Positions 36,007-43,770 of a DNA stretch of 64,000 bases are shown in pieces. The stretch lies in assembly GCF_020404845.1 (NCBI RefSeq), contig NZ_JAIOJZ010000026.1, positions 50,325 to 114,324 on the forward strand, written 5' to 3'. The notes beneath the pieces are model-generated. The model made no database searches. It saw nothing but the letters and a program-made list of their open reading frames with translations, and was not told where the DNA came from. Both the position numbers and the translations under genes were made by a program. The stretch comes from Streptomyces hyderabadensis (GTDB lineage Bacteria > Actinomycetota > Actinomycetes > Streptomycetales > Streptomycetaceae). The first letter of the stretch is position 1. Every line of letters begins with the position of its first letter.

Positions 36007-36564
36007 CTAAGGCAGGCCCTGGTCCGGGGCGAGGTCCAGCCGCATGATCTGGCGGTGCATGCCCGGTCCGAAGTAGTCCGGACGCAGCCCGCCGTCGGGC
36101 TCCTCGGGACGGAAACCCAGGGAGCGGTAGAGGAAGATGGCGGCGAGGTTGGCGGGTTCCACGGTGAGGCGGACCACCCGTATGCCGTCCCGGCGCAGCC
36201 GGCTCAGCACCTCCCGCATCAGCTCCCGGCCCAGCCCGTGGCGGCGCCGGTCCATGGTCACGCAGAGCCCGAGTATCCAGCTGTCCGCGCCGAGCGTGCG
36301 GGTGGCGGCCAGCACGTAGCCGCGCAGCCGGCCCGTGCCGTCGTCGAGGACCAGGAAGTGCTCCTCGTACATGTCGAAGAGCTGGCGCAGCAGGAACCCG
36401 GGATAGGCGACGTCCTGGAAGACCTCCTCGTCCAGCCGCCGCAGTTCCGGCAGGTCGGACTCCCGCGCCGTGCGCAGTTCCAGTGGCAGGTCGTCCGGTG
36501 GCAGACCGGGGCGGGTGAGCTGGTCGTGGTGGTCGAGGGAACGTTCCAGCGGTTCGGCGGTCAT
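36007..36564 (-). CDS. GNAT family N-acetyltransferase
   Basis: A 185-residue GNAT acyltransferase. The acetyl-CoA pyrophosphate loop is RRRHGLG in LGLCVTMDRRRHGLGRELMREVLSRL, followed by VVRLTVEPANLAAIFLYRSLGFRPEE. The N-terminus has the first strand LELRTARESDLPELRRLDEEVF. The product ends GPGMHRQIMRLDL, resembling RimI-type enzymes, but the acceptor (protein N-terminus, amine or antibiotic) cannot be assigned. It converges on the TerB-like gene and is divergent from the SCO2525-family operon. Confidence 0.88.
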   Translation of the reverse strand: MTAEPLERSLDHHDQLTRPGLPPDDLPLELRTARESDLPELRRLDEEVFQDVAYPGFLLRQLFDMYEEHFLVLDDGTGRLRGYVLAATRTLGADSWILGLCVTMDRRRHGLGRELMREVLSRLRRDGIRVVRLTVEPANLAAIFLYRSLGFRPEEPDGGLRPDYFGPGMHRQIMRLDLAPDQGLP

Positions 36565-36789
36565 GCAACCCCCTGGTCAGACTGCGTCAACTCGTGGGCA
36601 TCCGAGCCGCACACGGTCGAGTGAAGGACTCATGTGGCGGCCGGTGTCTGCTTCTGGCTAGAGTGAGCGTCCAACTTCCCTCATGCAAGGGCGAGTTCGG
36701 GTGTGCGACCATGCGCCCGACGTGCGCCGGGCGGATGAGGATGGCGTATATGGCGTGTTCCCTCGCTGTTCCGTAGTGGCCGCGTCACT

Positions 36790-36803
36790 TACCGTGAACG
36801 GTA
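36790..36803. promoter_or_regulatory. Palindrome upstream of the SCO2525-family operon
   Basis: TACCGT-GA-ACGGTA is a perfect 6-2-6 inverted repeat. It extends with a one-base offset to CAC on the left and GTG on the right, giving about 21 near-symmetric bases. It lies 43 bases before the methyltransferase start and is the best candidate for a transcription-factor site in the 282-base gap 36565-36846. No clear -35/-10 pair was found. Confidence 0.5.
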
Positions 36804-36846
36804 GTGGGGGCTTGTCCAAAATCGAATGGAACGTGGCAGGGTGACT

Positions 36847-37599
36847 ATGGATCGCAACGCCGACGCGCCGTGGTCGAAGTTCGATCCAGAGGTGTACGTC
36901 GACAACAACTACCGGACGCCACTCGAAGTGGACCTGCTGATCGTCCGATTGATGCGCGACTACTTCACCCGCTGCTTCGAGGGGGTCCCCCCGCGCTCCG
37001 CGCGCGGCATCGACGTCGGCGCCGGCGCCAACCTGTACCCGGCCCTGTCCATGCTCCCGTGGTGCGAGAAGCTGCTCCTGCTGGAATACGCCCACCCGAA
37101 CGTGGAGTACCTGGAGAAGCAGATCTCCCCGGCCGGTTACGACATCGCCTGGGACCCCTTCTGGGACGTGCTGCGCGAGGCTCCCGCCTACGCCGCCGTC
37201 GAGCCCAGACCGCGGGTCGGCGAGATCGTCCGCGTGGAGCGGGGCAACCTCTTCGACCTGGAGGGCGGGGACCGGCGCTGGTCCCTGGGGACCATGTTCT
37301 TCGTCGCCGACTCCATGTCCGAGGCGCCCGAGGAGTTCCACCGCGGCGTGCGCTGCTTCATGAACGCGCTGGGCGAGGGAGCACCCTTCGCCGCCGCCTT
37401 CATGAAGGAGTCCGTCGGCTACCGCGTCGGCGCCCACGACTACCCGGCCTACCGGGTGAACGAGGAAACGGTCCGACTGAGCCTGGAGCCGTTCACCGGC
37501 GATCTGGAGATCCACGATCTGCACCACTCGGTGCGGCCGGGGCACGAGGGAATGCTCCTCGCCCTGGGACGGCGCAATTCCGCGATTGCCGCCCCGTAG
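36847..37599 (+). CDS. SCO2525-family SAM-dependent methyltransferase
   Basis: A 250-residue class I methyltransferase related to the NNMT/PNMT/TEMT group. The SAM motif is G54-IDVGAGANLYPAL, followed by the acidic LLLLEYAHPNVEYLEKQ loop, and GTMFFVADSMSEAPEEFHRGVRCFMNAL in the C-terminal half. FDPEVYVDNNYRTPLEVD near the start is typical of the group. It heads the operon with the SCO2524-, 2523-, 2522- and 2521-like genes. The substrate is unknown: a small amine as in NNMT relatives, or a partner protein. ATG 36847 has CAGGGTG five bases upstream and is preferred over ATG 36826. Confidence 0.88.
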   Translation: MDRNADAPWSKFDPEVYVDNNYRTPLEVDLLIVRLMRDYFTRCFEGVPPRSARGIDVGAGANLYPALSMLPWCEKLLLLEYAHPNVEYLEKQISPAGYDIAWDPFWDVLREAPAYAAVEPRPRVGEIVRVERGNLFDLEGGDRRWSLGTMFFVADSMSEAPEEFHRGVRCFMNALGEGAPFAAAFMKESVGYRVGAHDYPAYRVNEETVRLSLEPFTGDLEIHDLHHSVRPGHEGMLLALGRRNSAIAAP

Positions 37600-37600
37600 G

Positions 37601-37645
37601 AACGGGGACATGCTCAACGGGGACCATCGCAACGGGGACGTGCCG
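37601..37645 (+). repeat. Three tandem 15-base repeats before the SCO2524-like gene
   Basis: Three 15-base units start at 37601, 37616 and 37631. Each begins AACGGGGAC or AACGGGGAC-like and is followed by six variable bases. They lie between two genes of one operon, 38 bases before the next start. Confidence 0.7.
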
Positions 37646-37682
37646 AACACAGGGCAACGAGGTCTGTACGAGGGGTGCGGGG

Positions 37683-39527
37683 ATGCAGATCAAGCCACGG
37701 CAGCACCTGCTGGACATCTGGCAGGCCATGGCCCGTCATTCGTTCGACGACGGGAAGCTCGTCCGGGGGGACACCGACGGACTGAGCAGCGTCGCGGACG
37801 CCGAACGCCTGCTGTGCCTGCTGTATCCGGCCACCGAGGTCCCGGCCTTCCGCCTGGACCAGCCGGACACCACCGAACGTGACGTCCTGCGCGCCCTCGA
37901 ACGGGTCGGCAGCCGACTGGAGATCCCGCCCAACCTGATCGCCGCGCTGACCCAGTTCATGCGCACCCACACCGGCACGGACGACAGCCCCACCTTCTCC
38001 GGCGGCCACTACTTCCGCCCCTCCGAGCCCGGCGGCACGGTCAGCCACGAGCAGCGCCAGCTGGGCGTGGTCGACTCCTACTCCATGTCCGTCACGCTCT
38101 GCCTGGCCACCCTCGGCTTCCTCAAGGTCTACGAGGGCACCACCACCCGGCCCGAGGTCCTCAAGGCCATCGCCGAGCTGCGCGAGGCCACCAACGCCCG
38201 GCTGACCTCCGCGATGGTCAGCCTGCTGCGCTCCTTCTCGGTGAACGTCTTCGACGCCGAGTCGGAGCAGGGCAAGCGGCTGATCGAGGTCATCGGCCAG
38301 GGCGGCCAGTCCGACCGGATCGTCCTCCAGCAGTTCTCCCGCCGGTTACGCCCGCTGCGCGCCACCATCATCGAGAGCCTGTCCCGAGGCATCCAGGTCG
38401 ACGAGGGCATCCGCGACGAGAGCCAGCTCTTCGAGTGCGGCTGGGCCTGGGGCATCGTCAAGGACGCCCCGAAGATCACCGACCTGACCGTCGACGTCCC
38501 CGGCCAGCCCGACGGCATCGCCGACCGGCTGCCCTACGTGTACTTCACCGTCGTCGCCCTCGACGGCATCCAGGACCTCTTCTCCGACCGCACCCTCACC
38601 CTCGGCCTGCTCGACGAGGACCAGCAGAAGCTCGCCGAGATGCTGCGCCTGCGCTGGGAGCTGAGCCAGCAGTACTGGTCCGCGATCGCCCGCTTCGGCG
38701 GCGAGCGCTGGCCCCTGGAGGACCTGCCCTGGCAGACCACCGGACTGCGCCTGGAGTCGGAGTACTTCTCCCTGACCGTCGCGGCCATCCTCGTCCACGA
38801 CCTGGTCCGCCGGAAGGCGACCGACGACGACCTCACCCGCACCGTCGCCATCATGGAACGCCTCGCCGACCGGGGCCGGGTCACCAGCCGCATGACCAAG
38901 AACGACCCGACGCTGCTGCTGCACACCCCCGGCGTCACCATGCCGCTCGCCGGGTCCGAGCGGGCCGGCGGCCAACTCCTGTGGCGGATGACCGACTTCT
39001 CCGCCCAGCTCCTCAAGCGGATCATCCAGCTCGCCGAACTCTCCCGGAACATCGGCGCCCAGGACCGCCTGCTCCGCCTCGCCGAGCAGTCCTTCGAGCA
39101 CCTGTGGAAGCGGCGCATCGACGAGGAGGAGGGCGCCGGCCTCTGGGACAACATCCAGGCCGTCTACCCCGAGGCCCAGGACGCCGGGCTGCGCATGTCC
39201 TGGAGCATCACCGAGCGCGTCACCGAATGCCTCGTCGCCGCCCGCATCCTGTACGAGCAGCAGCCCATCCGCAGCCCCGAACTGGCCGAGCTGGCCCGGG
39301 AACTGCTCAGCGAGGCCACCCATCTGTTCGGCCGGGAGCAGCTGGAGGCGCCCGCCGCCGCCGACGGAAGCAGAGCCAGGGCCATGCGGAGCATCGAGAG
39401 CCGCCTCGACCACGCCCGCAGCATGGTCGACGAACGGCCCGCGACCGCCTTCGCGCTGGCCCTGCCCGTCCTCCAGGAACTCGACACCCTGGCCCAGGCC
39501 AGGGGCGCCGCCGCCCAGGAGGTGTGA
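37683..39527 (+). CDS. SCO2524-family protein, 614 residues, TTA codon
   Basis: This large soluble protein has no signal peptide and matches the uncharacterised SCO2524 family. It is predicted mostly helical, with repeated amphipathic blocks (DVLRALERVGSRLEIPPNLIAALTQFM, AMVSLLRSFSVNVFDAESEQGKRLIEVIGQGGQ, LRLRWELSQQYWSAIARFGGERWPLEDLPWQTTG). A C-terminal Ala/Glu/Arg-rich helix is the sort of surface used for protein binding. Codon 222 (38346-38348) is TTA, the only in-frame TTA I found in a predicted gene here, so translation should need the bldA tRNA. The SCO2523-like start lies just beyond its stop. No catalytic motif was recognised. Confidence 0.82.
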   Translation: MQIKPRQHLLDIWQAMARHSFDDGKLVRGDTDGLSSVADAERLLCLLYPATEVPAFRLDQPDTTERDVLRALERVGSRLEIPPNLIAALTQFMRTHTGTDDSPTFSGGHYFRPSEPGGTVSHEQRQLGVVDSYSMSVTLCLATLGFLKVYEGTTTRPEVLKAIAELREATNARLTSAMVSLLRSFSVNVFDAESEQGKRLIEVIGQGGQSDRIVLQQFSRRLRPLRATIIESLSRGIQVDEGIRDESQLFECGWAWGIVKDAPKITDLTVDVPGQPDGIADRLPYVYFTVVALDGIQDLFSDRTLTLGLLDEDQQKLAEMLRLRWELSQQYWSAIARFGGERWPLEDLPWQTTGLRLESEYFSLTVAAILVHDLVRRKATDDDLTRTVAIMERLADRGRVTSRMTKNDPTLLLHTPGVTMPLAGSERAGGQLLWRMTDFSAQLLKRIIQLAELSRNIGAQDRLLRLAEQSFEHLWKRRIDEEEGAGLWDNIQAVYPEAQDAGLRMSWSITERVTECLVAARILYEQQPIRSPELAELARELLSEATHLFGREQLEAPAAADGSRARAMRSIESRLDHARSMVDERPATAFALALPVLQELDTLAQARGAAAQEV

Positions 39528-39529
39528 GC

Positions 39530-40447
39530 GTGCTGGTCTTCGCCGCCTCCGACAAGGGAGGCACCGGACGCTCGGTGACCAGCGCCAACCTGGCCTACCA
39601 GCGCGCACTCACCGGCGACCACGTGGCCTACGTCGACTTCGACTTCGGCTCGCCCACCGCCGCCGCCGTCTTCGACGTCCCCGGCGCCATGCGCGGCACC
39701 GAGGAACGCGGCCTGCACTCCTACCTGGAGGGCGAGACCGCCGAACCGGTCCGCATCGACGTCTGGCGGCAGACCGAGCACCCCCTGCTGCGCGCCCGGC
39801 CCAACCAGTCCGGCCGTCTGGTGCTCTTCCCCGGCGACGCGGGCGGCGGCGAGTTCGCCACCGGCGAGGAAGCCCTGGAGCGCTGCGTCGACCTGCTGCT
39901 CAAGCTCAACAACGAGTTCGACGTCACCTTCGTCGACCTCAGCGCCGGCCGCAGCTACGCCGTCGACATGGTCCTGGACGCCACCGCCCACCCCCGGATG
40001 CGCAACGTCCCCTTCCGCTGGCTGGTCTTCCACCGCTGGACCCGCCAGCACGTGATCGCCGCCTCCGGACTCGTCCACGCCGAGCACGGCATCATCGGCG
40101 GCGGCGTCGAACGCGGCCACGACGAGGACGAACTGCGCGCCGCGATCCGCTTCGTGCGGGCCGCCGTGCCCGACCCCGAATCGCCCCTGTGGTCCCAGGG
40201 CTCCACCGCCCAGGCCACCTGGATGCAGGCCTGCGACGAGGCGCTGCGCCGGCTCGCCGCCGAACAGCGCATCGGCGACAGCGTCGTCCTCGGCATCGTG
40301 CCGCTGGAACCGATCCTCCAGTGGCAGGAGCAGCTGATCACCGAGGAAGACGTCCTCTCCACCCAGATAGCCAACAAGGAGACCCTGGAAGCGCTGGAGG
40401 AGATCGCCCGGCGCCTGACGGACGACACCCACTGGGGGCGGCTGTGA
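39530..40447 (+). CDS. SCO2523-family variant P-loop (ParA/MinD-like) protein
   Basis: A 305-residue protein of the ParA/MinD/Soj fold. The P-loop is K9-GGTG-R14-S in AASDKGGTGRSVTSANLA. The deviant signature lysine K9 is kept but the canonical second lysine is arginine. YVDFDFGSP (D36, D38) corresponds to Walker A', and FVDLSAG near residue 135 to Walker B. ATP may bind weakly or hydrolysis may be lost. GTG 39530 was chosen because AGGAGG at 39517-39522 is 7 bases away; GTG 39524 is too close. It overlaps the next gene by four bases. Such proteins position partners at membranes or poles. Confidence 0.87.
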   Translation: MLVFAASDKGGTGRSVTSANLAYQRALTGDHVAYVDFDFGSPTAAAVFDVPGAMRGTEERGLHSYLEGETAEPVRIDVWRQTEHPLLRARPNQSGRLVLFPGDAGGGEFATGEEALERCVDLLLKLNNEFDVTFVDLSAGRSYAVDMVLDATAHPRMRNVPFRWLVFHRWTRQHVIAASGLVHAEHGIIGGGVERGHDEDELRAAIRFVRAAVPDPESPLWSQGSTAQATWMQACDEALRRLAAEQRIGDSVVLGIVPLEPILQWQEQLITEEDVLSTQIANKETLEALEEIARRLTDDTHWGRL

Positions 40448-41409
40448 CGGAGCCCGTGTTCCGCGAGACCGCCGCCGAGCCGCGCACCCAGTCCGTGCCG
40501 CTGGCCCACCTCTCCGTGGAGCTGGGCCACCTCTACATGGAGGACTTCGAGGCCGGACCGGAACGGCTGCGCGCCCACTTCGCCGAAGTGCGGCCCTGGG
40601 TGGAGGCGGCCCGCACCGCCGCCACCGCCCGGGCCGGCGGCAAGCGGGCCCGGATCAGCACCTGCTTCCTCATCGACGACTACTTCACCCGCTTCTCCAC
40701 CCCCGCCGAGGTCGTCCCGATGCTCCTCGCGGAGGCCGAGCGGGCCGGACTGACCGTCGACTACCTGGCCCGCGAGTCCGGCTGCGCCGTCACCGGCAAG
40801 GTGCCCGTCGCCGAGGCGGTGGCCGCCCGCATCGTCGAGTCCCCGCCGCCCGGCAGCTACGGGCTGCGCCCGCCCGCCGCGCAGACCGGCTGGCTCGCCA
40901 ACGGCGAACGCAGCCCCGTCGCCCGCGCCCCGCAGGCCATGAAGCGGGCCGTGACCTGGCAGCCCCCGCACGAGACCGCCGCCCGCCGGCACTCCGTCTT
41001 CCTCGACGTCGAGCTGTGGAGCGACGACGCCGACGGACAGCGCCTGTGGTCCTGCCCCTTCCTCGCCGCCGTCTGGCAGCTGGCCCGCCTCGGACTCCTG
41101 CGCAACGAGGGCGAGGCCGTCCTCGCCCCCCAGCCGCACACCGCCGGCGGCTTCCCCGACAAGTGGGACGAGCTGCCCACCCTGCTGCAGCTCAACGAAC
41201 ACGCGGACCCCTTCGCCGCCTACCGCACCTGCTCCGTCCTGCCCACCCGCTTCCTGCCCGTCGAACACGCCGTCCGCGTGATCCTCGACCAGATCGAGGT
41301 CGACCCGGGAGCACTCGCGCAGGTCGCCGACCGCTCCGGGAAGGAACGCATGCCCGTCCCCGACTCGGTCGCCGACCGCATCTCCTACGTGTACTACGCG
41401 GGGCCCTGA
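40444..41409 (+). CDS. SCO2522-family protein of unknown function
   Basis: A 321-residue soluble protein starting at the GTG overlapping the SCO2523-like stop. Blocks include PLAHLSVELGHLYMEDFEAG, ISTCFLIDDYFTRFSTPAEVVPMLLAEAERAGLTVDYLARESGCA and SVFLDVELWSDDADGQRLWSCPFLAAVWQLARLGLL, the last like a structured alpha/beta core. No catalytic motif, signal peptide or membrane segment was recognised. It is named after the actinobacterial family. Operon position suggests one complex with the ATPase-like and helical proteins. Confidence 0.8.
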   Translation: MTEPVFRETAAEPRTQSVPLAHLSVELGHLYMEDFEAGPERLRAHFAEVRPWVEAARTAATARAGGKRARISTCFLIDDYFTRFSTPAEVVPMLLAEAERAGLTVDYLARESGCAVTGKVPVAEAVAARIVESPPPGSYGLRPPAAQTGWLANGERSPVARAPQAMKRAVTWQPPHETAARRHSVFLDVELWSDDADGQRLWSCPFLAAVWQLARLGLLRNEGEAVLAPQPHTAGGFPDKWDELPTLLQLNEHADPFAAYRTCSVLPTRFLPVEHAVRVILDQIEVDPGALAQVADRSGKERMPVPDSVADRISYVYYAGP

Positions 41410-41410
41410 C

Positions 41411-42391
41411 ATGGCGCCGCGGCAGAGCACCCCGCCCGCCGTCCTCGCCTGCGGCGAGATCCGCACCTGTCTGCTGCCCGCCCGGCAGGCCCTCGACATC
41501 CGTTCCGCCGCCCAGCTGCTCGGCCTGCGCGCCGACGAACGCGTCCTGCTCTCCGAGCGACCCGGCCTCTACGCGCGTTCCCCCGAGACCCTCACCGGCG
41601 TCGACTGCCCCCTGCCCAGCGCCAACGGCGCCCGGGTCCGCGCCGTCGGCACCGTCACCGCGCATGCCGCGCTCACCGAGGGCCGGGTGCTGCAGACCTC
41701 CGCGCACTGCCGCATGCCCGGCACCGGCCCCGACCAGCGGCGCCCCTGGGGCGAGTACCTGGTGCGGCCCGGGGTCGTCGAACCGCTCGGCAAGCTCCCG
41801 CGCGACGCGGTCGCACAGGGCGTCCTCGGCGGCCCCCGCCACGGCGACCTCGACGTCGGACTCATCGCCGACGGCCTGCTCACCCGGGTGCTGCGGCACC
41901 CCCTGCTCGACCAGCGCCCGCCGTTCCGCTCCCGCCCCACCCGGCTGCGCTGGGCGGCCCTGCCCGCCGCCCCGGGCGAGGGACCCGCGCTGGAACGGTT
42001 CACCCTCGCCGAGGACGAGCTGCGCACCGTACGCCTGCGCGTGCCCGAGGGCACCGCCGGCGCCGACATCGCCGCGCTCTGCGACGACCTCGCCCTGCAC
42101 GACTGGCTGCTCACCACCGTCGTCCGCATGCTCGACGGGCTCCGCCTGGGCGCCGGAGCCGCCCACGACGCCGGTGCCGTGGTCCGCACGCTGCGCCCGG
42201 CCGTCGACCACCTGCTCCACCTGTGGATGCCCGGCGCCCGGGTCGGCCGCGAACTGGCCGCGCTCTGGGACCCGCTGGAGGAGCGGCCCGGCTTCACCCG
42301 GCAGTGGCAGGCCCTGGTGCAGCGCATCCGCGACCAGCTCACCCTGCACGCCATCCCCGCAGCCCACCGGGAGGTGGAACCGGCTCCCTGA
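41411..42391 (+). CDS. SCO2521-family protein of unknown function
   Basis: A 326-residue protein starting one base after the preceding stop. It has an N-terminal beta-rich portion (LACGEIRTCLLPARQALDIRSAAQLLGLRADERVLL), a central GVLGGPRHGDLDVGLIADGLLTRVLRHPLL and a helical end (RPAVDHLLHLWMPGARVGRELAALWDPLEERPGFTRQWQALVQRI). Two cysteines (CGEIRTC) near the N-terminus are conserved-looking but not proven. There is no known domain. It is the last of the five tightly linked genes before a 99-base gap. Confidence 0.8.
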   Translation: MAPRQSTPPAVLACGEIRTCLLPARQALDIRSAAQLLGLRADERVLLSERPGLYARSPETLTGVDCPLPSANGARVRAVGTVTAHAALTEGRVLQTSAHCRMPGTGPDQRRPWGEYLVRPGVVEPLGKLPRDAVAQGVLGGPRHGDLDVGLIADGLLTRVLRHPLLDQRPPFRSRPTRLRWAALPAAPGEGPALERFTLAEDELRTVRLRVPEGTAGADIAALCDDLALHDWLLTTVVRMLDGLRLGAGAAHDAGAVVRTLRPAVDHLLHLWMPGARVGRELAALWDPLEERPGFTRQWQALVQRIRDQLTLHAIPAAHREVEPAP

Positions 42392-42490
42392 CCGAGCCCC
42401 GCCGTCCGGCGCGCGCAGCACCGCACGCCCGTCACCGCACGCACATCCCCGCACGATCCGACGCGTATCCCAACGGGGGGAGAGAGCGAG

Positions 42491-43624
42491 ATGAGCACGG
42501 CACAGTCACCCCGACCCGACGACCCGCCCCGCACGACCAGCCCGATCGACCCGAGGGGCGAGTCCTCCTGGGCCCGCATGCTGCTGGTCGCCCTGGTCGT
42601 CGGCGGCCTCTTCTGGAGCGTCGCGGCCCTGCTGGATCCGGACGACGGCACCCTGCGGCAGTTCGTGGCCGCGGTGCTCTGCGCCGCCGCCGCACTGGCC
42701 GTCCAGTACGTCCTCGGCCTGGCACCCCGCCCCGGAGCGGAACGGCCGCAGGAGCACACCCGGCTGGCGGAGCACACCCGTCGGGTGGAGGAGGCCCTGG
42801 CCGAGAACACCGCCGCCGTGCGCGACGGCCTCAGCCGGTACGACACCGAGCTGAAGTCGGGCCTGACCCGGCACACCGAGGACGTCAAGCAGCTGGTCGA
42901 GACGCACGTCACCCAGGTCGACCACCGGTCCGCCGAGGCCGCCCGCCCGCTGGACCCGGTCCGCATCGACAGCGTGCCCGACCTGGCCAAGGGCTTCGCG
43001 GACGTCCTGCTGCCCAGCCCCTCAATCCTGCACACCTTCGTCCACCTGGAGATGTCCCGGGTGGTCGGGCACATGGCGGACCTCACCAACCTGAGCGCCG
43101 AGTGCCCCGGCGAGAACCACGACTGGATGCTCACCCTCACCCGCGCCGCCGAGCAGTCCATCCTCGCCACCAGCACCTCCGTGGACCGGGAGTTCTGGAC
43201 CAGCGAGCCCGCCGGGCGCTACCTCGACGCCCAGCAGGCGGCCATCGACGAACAGGGCGTGGCGGTACGCCGCCTGTTCCTGCTGGAGAGCGCCCGCGAA
43301 CTCGACGACCGGCTGCTGCGGCTGTGCGAGGAGCAGGAGCTGCGCCGCATCGACGTCCGCGTGGCGGTTCTGCCGGAGCTGCCCCCGCACCTCCAGCGCG
43401 GCACCACCAACGACTTCATCCTCTACGACGAGGAGGTGTCGTTCGAGATCGAGCAGGACCTGCGGGACGTCAACGTCCGCACCCGGCTCACCGCCCGCCA
43501 GGACTACGTGCGGGACCGGCTCAAGCGCTTCCGGGAACTCTGGGACGCGGGCATGGGCCTGCGCGAACTGGAGGTGCGCGTCGACGACGAGGAGGACGGC
43601 AACTGGATGGTCGACCGGGCCTGA
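42491..43624 (+). CDS. Two-TM membrane protein with large cytosolic domain
   Basis: A 377-residue protein with two hydrophobic segments near the N-terminus (about 28-48 and 55-77). A charged, probably coiled-coil stretch (EHTRLAEHTRRVEEALAENTAAVRDGL) and a globular C-terminal domain follow. The C-terminal DWMLTLTRAAEQSILATSTSVDREFW and TTNDFILYDEEVSFEIEQD resemble the layout of degenerate phospholipase-D-like regulatory domains, but HKD motifs are absent. Function is unknown. It has a GGGGGAGAG ribosome site and could be cotranscribed with the five-gene cluster. Confidence 0.78.
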   Translation: MSTAQSPRPDDPPRTTSPIDPRGESSWARMLLVALVVGGLFWSVAALLDPDDGTLRQFVAAVLCAAAALAVQYVLGLAPRPGAERPQEHTRLAEHTRRVEEALAENTAAVRDGLSRYDTELKSGLTRHTEDVKQLVETHVTQVDHRSAEAARPLDPVRIDSVPDLAKGFADVLLPSPSILHTFVHLEMSRVVGHMADLTNLSAECPGENHDWMLTLTRAAEQSILATSTSVDREFWTSEPAGRYLDAQQAAIDEQGVAVRRLFLLESARELDDRLLRLCEEQELRRIDVRVAVLPELPPHLQRGTTNDFILYDEEVSFEIEQDLRDVNVRTRLTARQDYVRDRLKRFRELWDAGMGLRELEVRVDDEEDGNWMVDRA

Positions 43625-43633
43625 CGGCCGCCG

Positions 43634-43678
43634 TACTCCCCGGGGAGTAACGGCGGCTCCGCGTCTCCCCGGGCAGTA
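43634..43678. promoter_or_regulatory. Twin palindromes upstream of the MMPL transporter
   Basis: TACTCCCCGGGGAGTA (43634-43649) is a perfect 16-bp palindrome. A second, imperfect copy (GTCTCCCCGGGCAGTA, 43663-43678) matches at 13 of 16 bases. The copies are 29 bases apart, about three helical turns. They lie 93-137 bases before the transporter start and may bind the adjacent response regulator or another dimeric protein. Confidence 0.6.
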
Positions 43679-43770
43679 GCCGCGGGCTCGCCCTCAGGCC
43701 CGACGCGTTCGCGCCCCGCCGCCGGAAGTCTGGAGACCCACCCAGACATCCACCGGAGGGAGCCCGTCAG

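Noticed and set aside
37586..37882. A short frame reading through the tandem repeats and into the SCO2524-like gene
   Set aside because: It overlaps the real start out of frame and has no Shine-Dalgarno that fits; the repeat region is intergenic.
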